Source of the DNA: Deltaproteobacteria bacterium HGW-Deltaproteobacteria-15
Lineage (GTDB): Bacteria; Desulfobacterota; DSM-4660; Desulfatiglandales; HGW-15
NCBI GenBank assembly: GCA_002840535.1
Contig: PHBH01000013.1
Location: forward strand, 1 to 64,000
Reading direction: 5' to 3'
Length of the DNA stretch: 64,000 nucleotides
Shown: piece by piece, positions 1 through 7,377 of the stretch
How positions within the stretch are numbered: position 1 is the first letter of the stretch
How the letters are laid out: each line of letters opens with the position of its first letter
Made by a program: the position numbers and the translations under genes
The notes under the pieces: model-generated
What the model saw: only the letters and a program-made list of their open reading frames with translations
The model's database searches: none
What the model was told of the DNA's origin: nothing

Positions 1-50
1 CGTGAGGCCCCTGACCTACCCGATCATAGGCTCTATCTCTGGCGTCAAAG

Positions 51-1091
51 ATGAACACCATGACGAATGCTCCGCTCGTAGACCTGACCTCGATAAATGC
101 CATCGAGTCCCTATTCAATGATGGCCCAAAGGATCCATTTGGAGTAAGACTTGCTGCCGACTTTGCAGATCTCTTTATATTCAGTGCGACTGCGCGTTAT
201 GCAGTGACACGTCCCGCGAAAGCGCGGGACAGTGAAAAATTCGGCCGTATTCCGCAGTTAATACGCGAACTCACACGACGGGATTCCCCTGCTCTCAAAG
301 AGGAGCCCCTCATAGTTGGCGAGCAGACAGTTCGCGCTGAGCACGTGCATGATTCTTTTGAAAGCTTTGCGGCCTATGTGCTGAACAACAGCCGCGCGAT
401 CAAGAACTTTATACTTTTACATAATACTTCCAGGATCCGGATTCGACCACCGTATCAGCCGGGTTTGAACACTGGGTGGGTTTTCCCCACTCATCTGGTG
501 GCGGAGTCGTCTGAGTTTAAAGAGTTGATGGGGCTGCTCAGGGTGAGCCCAGAAGATATCTGCCACGTCTTTGACATGGTTCTGAAATATTCATTGTATG
601 GTCAGCTTGCTGGTGAGGACACACATTACCTTGCCCATCCATTACGAGCAGATCAGAATTTTCCGACCATGTCCAAGGAGAACGGTCCTCCGCCACCGGT
701 TCCATTCCGTTGCGGTCCTTCAATCATGAGCATTCGTAATCTGTCTAGAGATGATTATACGGCTATCCTCCATGAAGCCCGTGGTCTTGCTCACGATATG
801 AAACTGACTCGACTAAAACCTGGCGCCATAGAGAAGGAGCGAATACGTGAGTTTGCCGCTAAGCTTGGGTTGCCGCCGCGACTGAAAGAAACCGGTCGTG
901 CTCTCGGCATGATTGGAGGCATAATAGGAGGACTGGGTGCCCTTTCGGCGCTTGGTCCCTCCGCAGCGGTGGCAGGTGGAATGGTATCAATAGCCTCGGC
1001 CTTCTGGAGCGGCCGTCTACCAAAAGCTATCACCCGATACAAGTGGCTTCATTGGGTTCTCACTTGGGATGTTGAGAAAAAAGGCAGATGA
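51..1091 (+). CDS. hypothetical protein with hydrophobic C-terminal segment
   Basis: I do not recognise this 346-residue protein. Most of it is soluble-looking and mixed in composition. Residues about 283-320 form a Gly/Ala-rich hydrophobic stretch (ALGMIGGIIGGLGALSALG and onward) that could be a membrane-inserting or glycine-zipper region, followed by a basic, aromatic tail (KAITRYKWLHWVL). An in-frame stop lies at 3-5, so the gene begins inside the window. ATG at 51 or at 60 is possible and neither has a convincing ribosome binding site. Its coding sequence looks less GC-rich than the catabolic genes to the right, which suggests accessory origin (inference by eye). No partner gene is visible on its left. 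Confidence 0.6.
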   Translation: MNTMTNAPLVDLTSINAIESLFNDGPKDPFGVRLAADFADLFIFSATARYAVTRPAKARDSEKFGRIPQLIRELTRRDSPALKEEPLIVGEQTVRAEHVHDSFESFAAYVLNNSRAIKNFILLHNTSRIRIRPPYQPGLNTGWVFPTHLVAESSEFKELMGLLRVSPEDICHVFDMVLKYSLYGQLAGEDTHYLAHPLRADQNFPTMSKENGPPPPVPFRCGPSIMSIRNLSRDDYTAILHEARGLAHDMKLTRLKPGAIEKERIREFAAKLGLPPRLKETGRALGMIGGIIGGLGALSALGPSAAVAGGMVSIASAFWSGRLPKAITRYKWLHWVLTWDVEKKGR

Positions 1092-1160
1092 TAGTCGTAC
1101 CGAAAAGATGCGCTGTCGCATAACCTCGCTGCTGCAGGGGACGGCGGAAAGAGCGAAATA

Positions 1161-1226
1161 ATGGGGACGCCCTTCACTTCTGAAGTTCCTCCTAGCAAAA
1201 CTGCAAATGTGAAGGGCGTCCCTATT
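1161..1226. repeat. inverted repeat (REP/MITE-like hairpin) upstream of rsgA
   Basis: The arm GGGGACGCCCTTCAC (1163-1177) is answered by GTGAAGGGCGTCCC (1209-1222), and the complementarity continues outward with one mismatch (AAT/ATT). The spacer is about 30 bases. It ends 14 bases before the rsgA start. The GGGACGCCCTTCAC core resembles palindromes often found beside REP-associated (IS200-like) transposases, but no transposase is present here. Confidence 0.6.
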
Positions 1227-1239
1227 CTCCGCACGATAT

Positions 1240-2289
1240 ATGAAATTAAGAGACCTGGGTTTTGAACAATGGTTTGAGGCTCATTCCACCGAGCTTCGTC
1301 AGGAGGGGTGCGGCTTTGCCCGCATATCCGCCGTTGATCGCGGCGCATGTCTTATCATGAACGAAGCGGGAGAAGTCCCGGCGGAGCTGACGGGGAGGCT
1401 TGCTTATCAAATTGAAAGCTCCATCGATCTGCCCTGTGTCGGAGATTGGGTCACAGCTCAGTATTACAACAATGACACGGCCGCTATCATCCACCGGGTG
1501 TTTCCGCGCAAGACGTTCTTGCGGCGCAAGACCGCGGGTGAGAACGTCGACTACCAGATGATTGCCGCCAACATAGACACCGCTTTTATTGTTCAATCAT
1601 GCCATTTTGACTTTAACCCCCGCCGCTTGGACCGGTACCTGGTCATGGCAGCGGACGGACATGTTGAGCCGGTGGTCATTCTCACGAAAACGGATTTGAT
1701 CTCCCCGGATGAGCTGGATCAGAAGATGGCGATCATCGGCTCTGTCACCAAGGCGCACGTGATCGCCCTGAGCAACATCACCGGAAGCGGGTTCGATGCG
1801 TTGACGCTTTTCCCCGGAAGGACGTACTGCCTGCTTGGCTCATCGGGTGTCGGGAAGACGACGCTCATCAACCGGCTCATCGGCCGGGAAGCCTTTACCA
1901 CAAGGGCCGTCAGCGCTTCGGGGGAAGGCACCCATACGACTTCCCGCCGGCAGCTCATCGTTCTTTCCCAGGGCGCGATGTTAATTGATACGCCTGGTAT
2001 GCGAGAGCTCGGTATTGTCGGCGCCGGCGACGGGGTCGACCTGGGTTTCGAAGAGATTTTCCTCCTTTCCGCCGATTGCCGCTATGCGAATTGCAGCCAT
2101 GCCCACGAGGCCGGCTGTGCCATCCGCGCCGCGGTCGAGCGTGGTGAGCTGAGTGAGGATCGCTATGCCAGCTATATCAAGCTCAAGAAGGAGTCGGAAT
2201 TCCATGAGCTGTCCTACCTGGACAAACGCAAGAAGGACAAGGCCTTCGGACGATTCATCAAATCGGCCAAAAAACAAATGAAGGACTGA
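1240..2289 (+). CDS. rsgA: ribosome small subunit-dependent GTPase A (RsgA/YjeQ)
   Basis: Circularly permuted GTPase that acts late in 30S subunit maturation. The permuted order is visible: the G4 motif TKTD (about residue 150) comes before the P-loop GSSGVGKTTL (about 205-214), then the G3 motif DTPGMRELG (about 250-258). The C-terminal zinc site is C-x4-C-x-H-x5-C (CRYANCSHAHEAGC). An OB-fold-like N-terminus precedes the GTPase domain. Length 349 matches the family. The start ATG follows the inverted repeat at 1161-1226 and has no strong Shine-Dalgarno. It is a single gene with no apparent operon partner. Confidence 0.95.
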   Translation: MKLRDLGFEQWFEAHSTELRQEGCGFARISAVDRGACLIMNEAGEVPAELTGRLAYQIESSIDLPCVGDWVTAQYYNNDTAAIIHRVFPRKTFLRRKTAGENVDYQMIAANIDTAFIVQSCHFDFNPRRLDRYLVMAADGHVEPVVILTKTDLISPDELDQKMAIIGSVTKAHVIALSNITGSGFDALTLFPGRTYCLLGSSGVGKTTLINRLIGREAFTTRAVSASGEGTHTTSRRQLIVLSQGAMLIDTPGMRELGIVGAGDGVDLGFEEIFLLSADCRYANCSHAHEAGCAIRAAVERGELSEDRYASYIKLKKESEFHELSYLDKRKKDKAFGRFIKSAKKQMKD

Positions 2290-2633
2290 AACACAAGCAC
2301 CGAACCCGCAAATCCAGCGGACGGCTTCCAGCCGCCACTGATCTGTACGTTATGAGAGAAGGAAGAAATGGACCCTCAAGAAATGTCACAGTGTGAGTCC
2401 GCAGAGGGACGCTCTTTAGGAATTTAATTCAATCGATCTATCTTTCTTTGGTAATAAAGTGTTTCCATGCTATGGGGCAGGCGAGATTGCATTCGTGGTG
2501 GGCTGGCAATCGTGCTCAGGGCCACATCGAAGGAACCTGGGGCTGCCTCAAGAGTAGCCTATGATCTCGGAAAAATTGATGAGGATGCTTCACGAGACGC
2601 GGGAAGTAGCCGTAGGGGGGAAAAACAACAGAG
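2290..2633. other. intergenic, no supported gene
   Basis: 344 bases between rsgA and the next gene. A short open frame at 2467-2679 has no recognisable product and overlaps the next gene, so I leave it out. I see no convincing promoter. A purine-rich AGGGGGG about 13 bases before 2634 may be the ribosome binding site of the next gene. Confidence 0.5.
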
Positions 2634-4268
2634 ATGGCGGAGAAATGCTTTGCGAAGATGCGAAATAGCTTTTCAGTGATCGGGGGCACCCGGATGCCGC
2701 TGGTTCTCTGGCTCGTTGTTCTGATGTGCCTGGGGTTCTCGCTCCCGATCTTCGCCGCCTCTGAGGATGTCCCGGTGATCGACGAACAGGGGCGGCATCT
2801 GCCCGTTCTACGGGGTGGCTGGTTTCTCTGGGACCCCTACCAGTTCGTCGAGATGCGTTCTAGCGGGAAGGTTCTGACAGGACTCGATGTCGAGCTGACC
2901 CGGGCGATCGCCCGGGTCGCCGGTTTAGAAATTAAACATAGCTACCGGACCTGGGGCCGGCACATCGCCGAGATTCGCAGCGGCGACGCCGACATTGTCT
3001 CCGGCGCCACCTGGAGCGCTGAACGGGCGGAGTTCGGTCACTTCTCGCGGCCCTATCGGCAGGAGACCGACGTGCTCTACCTGCCGCGCGGGGAGGCAGC
3101 GCGCTATAAATTCGGCGAAGTGCCAGAAATGCTCCGGACCTTCCGCGAGACGGGTTTTCGCCTTGGCATCATCTCCGGATTTACCGCTGGCGACCCCGCC
3201 ATCAATGCGTACATCGCGGACCCTGCCAATGCAGAGTGCATTGTGGTGGCGGACAACCATTACGAGAACTTTCGCGACCTGATTGTGGGCCGTACAGACG
3301 GGATTCTGGCCGATCGGCTGGGTGCCGCCACATGCGTCTGGCGCGGGGGCTGGCGGGAGCTGGTGGAGGAGCATCCGCTGCGAATTACGACCGATGTCCA
3401 CTTCCTGTTCAGCAAGAAGACCGTGCCAACCGAGACCGTACGTCGCTTCGATGAGGCCATCGCCGCCCTGGAGGCGAATGGGGTGACGCGGCGCGTGATT
3501 CATGCCTATCTCTCTCCGATTGTGCTCGCGCAAACCATCGATAGATCCTGGTTCAAGATCCTCGACATCATCGGCACCATCGCTTTCGCCCTCTCCGGGG
3601 TCCTGATCGCGGCACGCGAACGCTACAGCCTGTTCGGCGCCCTGTTGTTGGCGAGCCTGCCCGCGGTCGGCGGCGGAGCCGTACGCGACCTGCTGGTGAA
3701 CCGTGAGACCCTGACGGTGCTGGCTTCGCCCATATACGTGGGACTGGTGATCGCGACCGTGATGGCGGGCTTCCTTGTCATTCACGCCATGCATCTGGTG
3801 CGTCGGCGCGGTTGGCTGTCGGATCGGATCGAGGCGCGGATTGCAGCCCTCACCCAGCATCGCCTGGTCGGCGGGCTGTATGAAGTCTCCGATGCGGTCG
3901 GCATCGCGGTTTTCACGGTCAGCGGGGTTGTCGTCGCGGTTTCCTCAAAGACCACCCCCATCTGGCTGTGGGGGCCGCTACTCGCCACGATTACCGCCGC
4001 CGGCGGGGGGATCCTTCGTGATGTGTTGCGCCAGTCCGGCAGTATTGCCAACCTTATGGGGGAGTTCTACGCTGAGGTGCCCGTGATCTGGGGTCTGCTG
4101 CTGTCGCTGTGTCTGCTCTGGCAGACTCCGCGGCTCGATCCGAATGAATTCATCCTGTCCGTCGTCGTCACCATGGTCGGCGCCTTCGCGACTCGAATGG
4201 CTGCTGTGCTGCTGCGCCTGCGAAGCCCTCAGTTTCCGGCCGCTATGGTGAGAAATAGTGAGAAATAA
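2634..4268 (+). CDS. periplasmic solute-binding domain fused to TRIC (UPF0126) membrane domain
   Basis: A 544-residue two-domain protein. Residues about 21-43 are a signal-peptide-like segment (MPLVLWLVVLMCLGFSLPIF, then AAS). Residues about 45-290 look like an SBP_bac_3 type extracellular solute-binding domain (GLDVELTRAIARVAG; DIVSGATWSAERAEFGHFS). Residues about 305-510 contain two copies of the TRIC/UPF0126 module, with the repeated signature GTIAFALSGV...GGGAVRDLL and FTVSGVVVA...GGGILRDVL. Prokaryotic TRIC/YicG-type proteins are cation channels or glycine transporters; the fused binding domain suggests ligand-gated or substrate-delivered transport (inference). The start could also be the ATG at 2694, directly at the signal peptide. 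Confidence 0.85.
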   Translation: MAEKCFAKMRNSFSVIGGTRMPLVLWLVVLMCLGFSLPIFAASEDVPVIDEQGRHLPVLRGGWFLWDPYQFVEMRSSGKVLTGLDVELTRAIARVAGLEIKHSYRTWGRHIAEIRSGDADIVSGATWSAERAEFGHFSRPYRQETDVLYLPRGEAARYKFGEVPEMLRTFRETGFRLGIISGFTAGDPAINAYIADPANAECIVVADNHYENFRDLIVGRTDGILADRLGAATCVWRGGWRELVEEHPLRITTDVHFLFSKKTVPTETVRRFDEAIAALEANGVTRRVIHAYLSPIVLAQTIDRSWFKILDIIGTIAFALSGVLIAARERYSLFGALLLASLPAVGGGAVRDLLVNRETLTVLASPIYVGLVIATVMAGFLVIHAMHLVRRRGWLSDRIEARIAALTQHRLVGGLYEVSDAVGIAVFTVSGVVVAVSSKTTPIWLWGPLLATITAAGGGILRDVLRQSGSIANLMGEFYAEVPVIWGLLLSLCLLWQTPRLDPNEFILSVVVTMVGAFATRMAAVLLRLRSPQFPAAMVRNSEK

Positions 4269-4760
4269 CGTACATCAGAATATAGATGGACATGTTACCA
4301 CTCTCCCTGGCCCTTTTTATCGAATCATAAAATGGAGTAGCTGCTCTTCCGGCATAGCAGCTACTTACAGGTAACCACCGCTAAAGACGCCGAAATAATC
4401 CCCTTCCAATCCTGTCAAGAGACGACGAGAGCTCTCGATCTCTCTAAGAGCTCTGATTTGAATGCACTTATGACCTGCCGTACATACTGGGATGCTGGGA
4501 AGTTCCTAGGCCGGGTAAGCCTCAATTGCCACCATCTCTCGCCTCAACGTGGAATATCTGGCCGACCTCGCGACCCTTGGCAGCAGTCTGGGTGTCGAAC
4601 GGGTCGGCTTCTCCAGGCTGGTGCCAAGAGGGCGAGGCAGGCGGATGAGGGATGCATGCATGGCGGGCCGCAGACGGAAGAGAGGATTATCTCGCCGACG
4701 ACCCGCAATGCTTCGTCACATCTGCTTGAACAGGGGGCGAATCGCGCAGGGAAGGAGTGA
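4269..4760. other. intergenic region between TRIC fusion and sigma-54 activator
   Basis: 492 bases. Apart from the possible radical SAM relic at 4549-4653 I see nothing supported. Some weak AT-rich stretches near 4280-4330 could hold a terminator or promoter, but no clear -35/-10 pair or hairpin with a U-tract is visible. Confidence 0.4.
4549..4653 (+). pseudogene. possible relic of a radical SAM protein
   Basis: In the frame starting at 4549 the peptide reads VEYLADLATLGSSLGVERV, followed by GFSRLVPRGRG. This resembles the region of SPASM/heme-maturation radical SAM proteins where an 'x-LGV-x-R-V-x-F-x-RLVPxGR' segment is common. No CxxxCxxC segment is found upstream, and the frame downstream loses its likeness, so if real this is a decayed fragment. 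The evidence is a short likeness only. Confidence 0.2.
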
Positions 4761-6986
4761 ATGAACAGTCGTGACAATTCTGCTAACGCTTTTAGGTTGG
4801 TTGGAATCGAGCCCGATTCTGTGTATGATCGGGGAACACCAAGGAGAGGTCGGAGGAGAAAGGTGACGAAAAACCTCGAGCCGGAAAAAAACCCGCAATT
4901 CGTCGAAAAGAAATTGCGGGAGCTCAGCACCCTGGCGGAGATGAACGAAGAGATTCACTCCACCATGGACCTCGATCGTCTCCTCCAGATTCTGGTGGAA
5001 AAGGCCGTGATCGGAGTCAATTTCGAAAGAGGTCTGATCTACCTCCTGGAAGGGGATTTCCTGCGGTGTGTGGCCTTTCTGGATCGCGTCAACCGGGAAC
5101 ACGCATCCAGGATCAAGGATTCGATCGGGTTCAGGATGGATGAGACCTCGGTCGAGGTCCTTTGCGTCCGGAAGGGAATGCCCCTGTACGTGCAGAACGC
5201 TCGGACGGATGAGCGTGTCAGCCAAAAGCTGCTGAAGATCACGGAAACCCAGGAATACTGCGTCGTGCCCCTGCTCGGACGCAGCACGGTGCTGGGCGTG
5301 CTGACCGGGGACAAATTCTATAGCAGAAGTCCGATCCTTCCCGAGGATATCGATACACTCGAGCTGTTTGCCGGGCACATCAGTCTGGCCATAGAAAACG
5401 CCATGCTCTTTGAGGAGAAGAAGCGTTTCAACGAGGCGCTTGAAGGGAAGGTTGCGGAGCGAACCTCCGAGCTCGCCCTGGCAAATGAACAGCTCTCGGA
5501 CAAAATGAGGGAACTCTCCACGCTGTTCGAGATGTCCAAGCTGCTCGGCAAGAGCCTTCATACTGAACCGGTTTCAAAGCACATCCTCTCCATGATTCGC
5601 GGCCTTGGACACCCGTGCGCCATTCATTTGCGTGTCCAGGGAAAGTCGGGCCCCGTCTTTCAGGAAGGTCTGGACGAAAAGTACGAGAGCGTGTCTGCGA
5701 CCCCGTTGGAAAGAGATATGGAAGAGAGGCTTTCTGCGAGGACCGATCCCCTCTCCATCCCTGACCTTCACTCAAAAACATGGCCGCCCTCTCTCCTGGA
5801 ATATCTCAGGGAAAGAACCATCCGATGCGCTCTCCTGGCCCCGCTTCGTTCGAAGCAGACTTTGATGGCCGCACTGGCGATTTACGCATCCAAACCGGGC
5901 TCTTTCGGTGAAGATCAAAACCGATTCTTTTCCGCATTCGCGCAACAGGCATCCCTTGCCCTAGAAAATGCCCTGATCTTTCAAGACGTACTGGACCGGA
6001 AAAACCGTCTGGAAGAGGAAAACATTTCTCTTCGAGAAAAAATCAAGGCCGATCTCAAGGGAAAATTTATCGTGGGCAAGAGCCCGGCAATGAACGAGGC
6101 AATGGACCTGGTGCGTAAAGTCGGGCCCACCACTGCAACCGTGATCCTCTATGGAGAGACAGGGACGGGTAAGGAACTCGCAGCAAACGCCATTCATGAA
6201 TTGAGCCCCAGAAAAGATGCGCCGCTGATCAAGGTCAACTGTGCCGCCATACCGGATGATCTTCTTGAGAGCGAGCTCTTCGGACATGAAAAAGGCGCGT
6301 TCACGTCCGCACATGAACGAAGAATGGGCATGTTTCAGTTGGCTCATAGGGGCACCATATTCCTGGATGAGATCGGGGATCTTTCGTTGAAGACCCAGAC
6401 GAAGCTCCTGAGGGTGTTGCAGGAACAGGAAGTGCAGCCGTTGGGCGCCAAGTCGCCCGTTCGGGTGGACGTGCGGGTGATCGCCGCCACAAATAAAGAT
6501 CTAAAGAGGAAGATTGAGGACAAGAGCTTTCGTTCCGATCTCTATTATCGGCTGAACGTCTTCCCGATCCATCTGCCCCCCTTGAGAGAGAGAAGGCAGG
6601 ACATAAAGGAACTGGTCGAATTCTTCCTTCGAAAATATGCATACCTGAGGCCTGCCCGCGCGAGGCTGGATCAGAGCGTGATGGAGGTGTTCCTGAAGTA
6701 TCCCTGGCCGGGGAACATCCGTGAACTCGAGAACATCATCGAACGTTTGATGATTATAGCCAGGAGTGATGCGATCACAGCAAAGGATCTCCCGAGCGAG
6801 CTTCGGGAGGAGTCTCTCAAACCTATGGATGTGAAGCCCCTAGGCGTGGCCATAGAGGAGTTCAAGAAGGAGATGGTCGCCCATGTGCTCTCTCTGACAG
6901 GCGGCAAGAAATCCAAGGCAGCGGAGATGCTCGGTTTGCCCCGCTCCAATTTCTCCCGATTGCTGAAACAGCTGGGCATGCGGTAA
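4761..6986 (+). CDS. sigma-54-dependent transcriptional activator (GAF-GAF-AAA+-Fis HTH)
   Basis: 741-residue enhancer-binding protein. Two GAF-like sensor domains (about 55-205 and 250-400) are joined by a coiled-coil helix (about 215-255). The AAA+ domain carries Walker A GETGTGKE (465-472), the sigma-54-contacting loop GAFTSA (512-517, where GAFTGA is usual), Walker B-like GTIFLDEIGD and the arginine-finger region YYRLNVFPI. A Fis-type helix-turn-helix ends the protein (AAEMLGLPRSNFSRLLKQLG). The ATG at 4761 follows AAGGAG. There is no receiver domain, so it is probably controlled by a small ligand bound to a GAF domain, as in FhlA-type activators. A -24/-12 promoter and palindromes lie directly downstream before the molybdopterin oxidoreductase, which is the likely target. 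Confidence 0.93.
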   Translation: MNSRDNSANAFRLVGIEPDSVYDRGTPRRGRRRKVTKNLEPEKNPQFVEKKLRELSTLAEMNEEIHSTMDLDRLLQILVEKAVIGVNFERGLIYLLEGDFLRCVAFLDRVNREHASRIKDSIGFRMDETSVEVLCVRKGMPLYVQNARTDERVSQKLLKITETQEYCVVPLLGRSTVLGVLTGDKFYSRSPILPEDIDTLELFAGHISLAIENAMLFEEKKRFNEALEGKVAERTSELALANEQLSDKMRELSTLFEMSKLLGKSLHTEPVSKHILSMIRGLGHPCAIHLRVQGKSGPVFQEGLDEKYESVSATPLERDMEERLSARTDPLSIPDLHSKTWPPSLLEYLRERTIRCALLAPLRSKQTLMAALAIYASKPGSFGEDQNRFFSAFAQQASLALENALIFQDVLDRKNRLEEENISLREKIKADLKGKFIVGKSPAMNEAMDLVRKVGPTTATVILYGETGTGKELAANAIHELSPRKDAPLIKVNCAAIPDDLLESELFGHEKGAFTSAHERRMGMFQLAHRGTIFLDEIGDLSLKTQTKLLRVLQEQEVQPLGAKSPVRVDVRVIAATNKDLKRKIEDKSFRSDLYYRLNVFPIHLPPLRERRQDIKELVEFFLRKYAYLRPARARLDQSVMEVFLKYPWPGNIRELENIIERLMIIARSDAITAKDLPSELREESLKPMDVKPLGVAIEEFKKEMVAHVLSLTGGKKSKAAEMLGLPRSNFSRLLKQLGMR

Positions 6987-7169
6987 GGATGTTGCGATCA
7001 GAATGATAGCATCTCACCATGGCGGCGTTCGCTCATCTGTTCTGCTCTAAATTAGATAACCCCACTGAAAAGGCGTCTAAATTAAGGCGCCGTCGCGCTA
7101 CTCCTTCCCTTCTAATGGGCCCAACCTTCTAGGACACGTTGTTTTCTTTCGCAGGAAATGCATCATGTT

Positions 7170-7202
7170 GATAACAGAATTGTTATCGGCCCGATAATTA
7201 TC
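7170..7202. promoter_or_regulatory. candidate upstream activator sites (GATAAC/GTTATC palindromes)
   Basis: GATAACAGAATTGTTATC (7170-7187) is an inverted repeat with 6-base arms and an A/T-rich centre. GATAATTATC (7193-7202) is a second, perfect palindrome with the same half-site GATAA. They lie about 95-125 bases before the sigma-54 promoter at 7294, a normal distance for enhancer-binding protein sites, and just downstream of the activator gene. The assignment is inferred from position and symmetry. Confidence 0.45.
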
Positions 7203-7293
7203 TACACCCAAAGATCTGCCTCGGGCAGCTTCTACCCTCGCAACCTCCTTATAAGTAATCGACATTTAGTAACATTTCTGGACATCCCTCCAG

Positions 7294-7309
7294 AGGCATG
7301 CTTCTTGCC
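7294..7309 (+). promoter_or_regulatory. sigma-54 (-24/-12) promoter
   Basis: AGGCATGCTTCTTGCC matches the sigma-54 consensus TGGCACG-N4-TTGC closely: GGCA and G at -24, TTGC at -12, with exactly 10 bases between the invariant GG and GC. Expected transcription start is near 7320. It lies between a sigma-54 activator gene and the oxidoreductase it probably controls. Confidence 0.65.
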
Positions 7310-7328
7310 CTAGCAGCGGTTCAATGTG

Positions 7329-7354
7329 TCATTCCCGCGGAGGCGGGAATCCAG
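7329..7354. repeat. single palindromic unit of the CATTCCCGC...GCGGGAAT repeat family
   Basis: CATTCCCGCGGAGGCGGGAA, then TCCAG, folds as a small hairpin (TTCCCGC/GCGGGAA). It lies in the leader between the sigma-54 promoter and the start codon. Paired relatives occur at 9769-9845 and 24270-24346. Confidence 0.6.
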
Positions 7355-7377
7355 TTGTTCAGGAGGGTATCGACGAA

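Noticed and set aside
2467..2679. 70-residue open frame before the TRIC fusion
   Set aside because: No natural-looking sequence, overlaps the next gene.
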